A stretch of 64,000 nt of DNA from assembly GCA_039566865.1 (NCBI GenBank), contig CM076952.1:13164501-13228500 (forward strand), in the 5' to 3' direction. Numbering within the stretch: position 1 is the stretch's first letter; each line of letters begins with the position of its first letter. The translations under genes were made by a program, and so were the position numbers. Positions 63,019 to 64,000 of the stretch are shown here, one piece after another. The notes beneath the pieces were generated by a model. The model was not told where the DNA came from. It saw only the letters and a program-made list of their open reading frames with translations, and did no database searches. The DNA comes from Aurelia coerulea. Taxonomy: Eukaryota; Cnidaria; Scyphozoa; Semaeostomeae; Ulmaridae.

Positions 63019-63891
63019 TCATTCAGAATTGATTTTGTCCCAATTAATTGAGCAATCATTTGAGCTATCAGTTGTGATTGGACTGCACTGATTGCAATAT
63101 TTTGCACAACCATCTTTAGTTTGACGTACTGGTGACATTAAATTCAGTTCTGGATTAGATCTGTAGATTTCCTTCTGTTTGCGGATATTCTTTTTGTTTT
63201 TGCGGCATTTCTTCTCTGCGACTGTTGTCTTTGATTTCATATCTCTTACATTCGTTGAAGTACCAACGCCGTTTCGCTCATGTACATTGGTATCTTTGTT
63301 TTGAAGTTCATCTCCTGAACCCGCATTTCCCATGTCCCCACTAGAGCTCCGTGCCTTTGGTTGATAAATCCGTTGGTCCGGCTTTTTCTGCTTTGCTAAG
63401 ACCTTACTTTGGAGATCTTGAGCACTAGCTGACTTCACTGAACTAATAATATCATTTGCGCTTTGCAAGTGCTCTTGTGCTTCTTTTCCACAGTGTGTAC
63501 CAGAAGAGCTAACAAAAGCGGACACCTTGAAGCAAATATTATCTTCATTTTCATAAAATACCTTTTCATCTTCAATGATATTTGTCTCCTTTCCAATGGC
63601 AAGAGATTCCGAGCAACCTGCATCATTACATGGAATACTACTGTAGCCATCTTCAGTTATTTCTAAGTCGACATTGGAATCTCGAGGAAGCGAATCATCA
63701 GCGTTGATCCAGCTTAAGTCAAGGCCACCACCTTCTGGACGGCAACTTTCAACCAATTCATTTGCGTATCCTCGACGTATGCCTTTGAGCAAGGATCTGG
63801 CGAGTTTAGTTGCTTCTCCCTGCTGGTCATTAGCATCAAACAAGCCTTCGATTTTCTCCACAAAGCCAGCATCTCTTACATCATTCATTGA
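63019..63891 (-). CDS. Probable internal or last exon of a host gene with an EJC-binding-like motif
   Basis: A minus-strand frame of about 290 codons ends at a TGA at 63019-63021. The 5' side is TTTCTCTGTCTTAG|GCCTCA, a good splice acceptor, so the exon probably begins at 63891 rather than at the ATG at 63888. The protein starts helical (FVEKIEGLFDAND, ATKLARSLLKGIRRGYANEL), continues acidic and low in complexity, then has KKPDQRIYQPKARSSSG near residue 168 and a Lys/Arg-rich tail (EKKCRKNKKNIRKQKEIYRS). (K/R)PDxxxYxPxxR resembles the exon-junction-complex-binding motif of SMG6 and R3HCC1L; family membership is a guess from that motif. A GTAAGA-type donor near 63245 could end the exon earlier. 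It is unlike the transposon ORFs around it. Confidence 0.5.
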   Translation of the reverse strand, partial: SMNDVRDAGFVEKIEGLFDANDQQGEATKLARSLLKGIRRGYANELVESCRPEGGGLDLSWINADDSLPRDSNVDLEITEDGYSSIPCNDAGCSESLAIGKETNIIEDEKVFYENEDNICFKVSAFVSSSGTHCGKEAQEHLQSANDIISSVKSASAQDLQSKVLAKQKKPDQRIYQPKARSSSGDMGNAGSGDELQNKDTNVHERNGVGTSTNVRDMKSKTTVAEKKCRKNKKNIRKQKEIYRSNPELNLMSPVRQTKDGCAKYCNQCSPITTDSSNDCSINWDKINSE

Positions 63892-64000
63892 GGCCTAAGA
63901 CAGAGAAACTATGATACAATGTGTCGGAAAAGTAACAATTTTACTATCTTTGTGTCTGTCCGAGGAAACGGAAAAGGGACTCCTCCCCAAACTCAATAGT
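63892..64000 (-). other. Probable intron preceding the exon
   Basis: It is pyrimidine-rich next to the acceptor AG on the minus strand. No other feature is visible before the window ends. Confidence 0.4.

Overview
This is eukaryotic, almost certainly metazoan, repeat-dominated DNA. I see no bacterial operons, tRNA or rRNA genes, or complete host genes. The mix of retroelements points to a marine invertebrate, most likely a cnidarian such as a coral or sea anemone, but this is an inference: non-LTR retrotransposons with a restriction-like endonuclease, CR1/L2-like elements with an esterase ORF1, a Penelope-like element with hammerhead-like ends, a DIRS-like relic, and many TA-, hAT- and foldback-type DNA elements. 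The only probable host coding sequence is one exon on the minus strand at 63019-63891.

Layout. 1-2.8 kb: half of a TA-flanked DNA element plus anonymous DNA. 2.8-8.4 kb: three restriction-like-endonuclease LINEs lying end to end, each junction an (ATT)n microsatellite. 8.4-10.1 kb: 5'-truncated Penelope-like element (PLE) with an inverted pair of hammerhead-like motifs. 10.4-16.9 kb: LINE debris, long inverted repeats and DNA elements. 16.9-20.5 kb: a degenerate CR1/L2-like LINE, then a small element with an 8-bp target duplication that carries an inserted LINE tail. 21.3-30.1 kb: a three-level nest. A LINE (21.3-23.7 kb, resumed at 29.96-30.1 kb) holds a TA-flanked DNA element (23717-29954), which holds a two-ORF LINE with both frames open (24371-29201). 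30.6-41.6 kb: DNA elements, several nested, with hAT signatures (8-bp duplications and CAG...CTG ends), and large foldbacks. 41.6-44.1 kb: a 2.3-kb element whose empty target site is also in this window, at 55 kb. 44.9-46.05 kb: a compound satellite changing from 25-bp to 64-bp units. 46.7-49 kb: a second CR1/L2-like relic split by a long-TIR element. 49.5-54.0 kb: a palindromic cluster of four ~735-bp units with two orientations. 54-57.3 kb: DIRS-like relic and three DNA elements. 57.5-59.2 kb: hAT element enclosing a 123-bp satellite. 60-63 kb: small DNA elements and a LINE relic. 63-64 kb: the host-like exon.

The elements relate to one another mainly by insertion, so the nests give relative ages. 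The intact LINE is the youngest layer of its nest. The non-autonomous DNA elements have no transposase in the window and would depend on enzymes encoded elsewhere. Coordinates of TIR elements are read by eye from end repeats and target duplications. Those with perfect 8-bp or TA duplications are the most secure.
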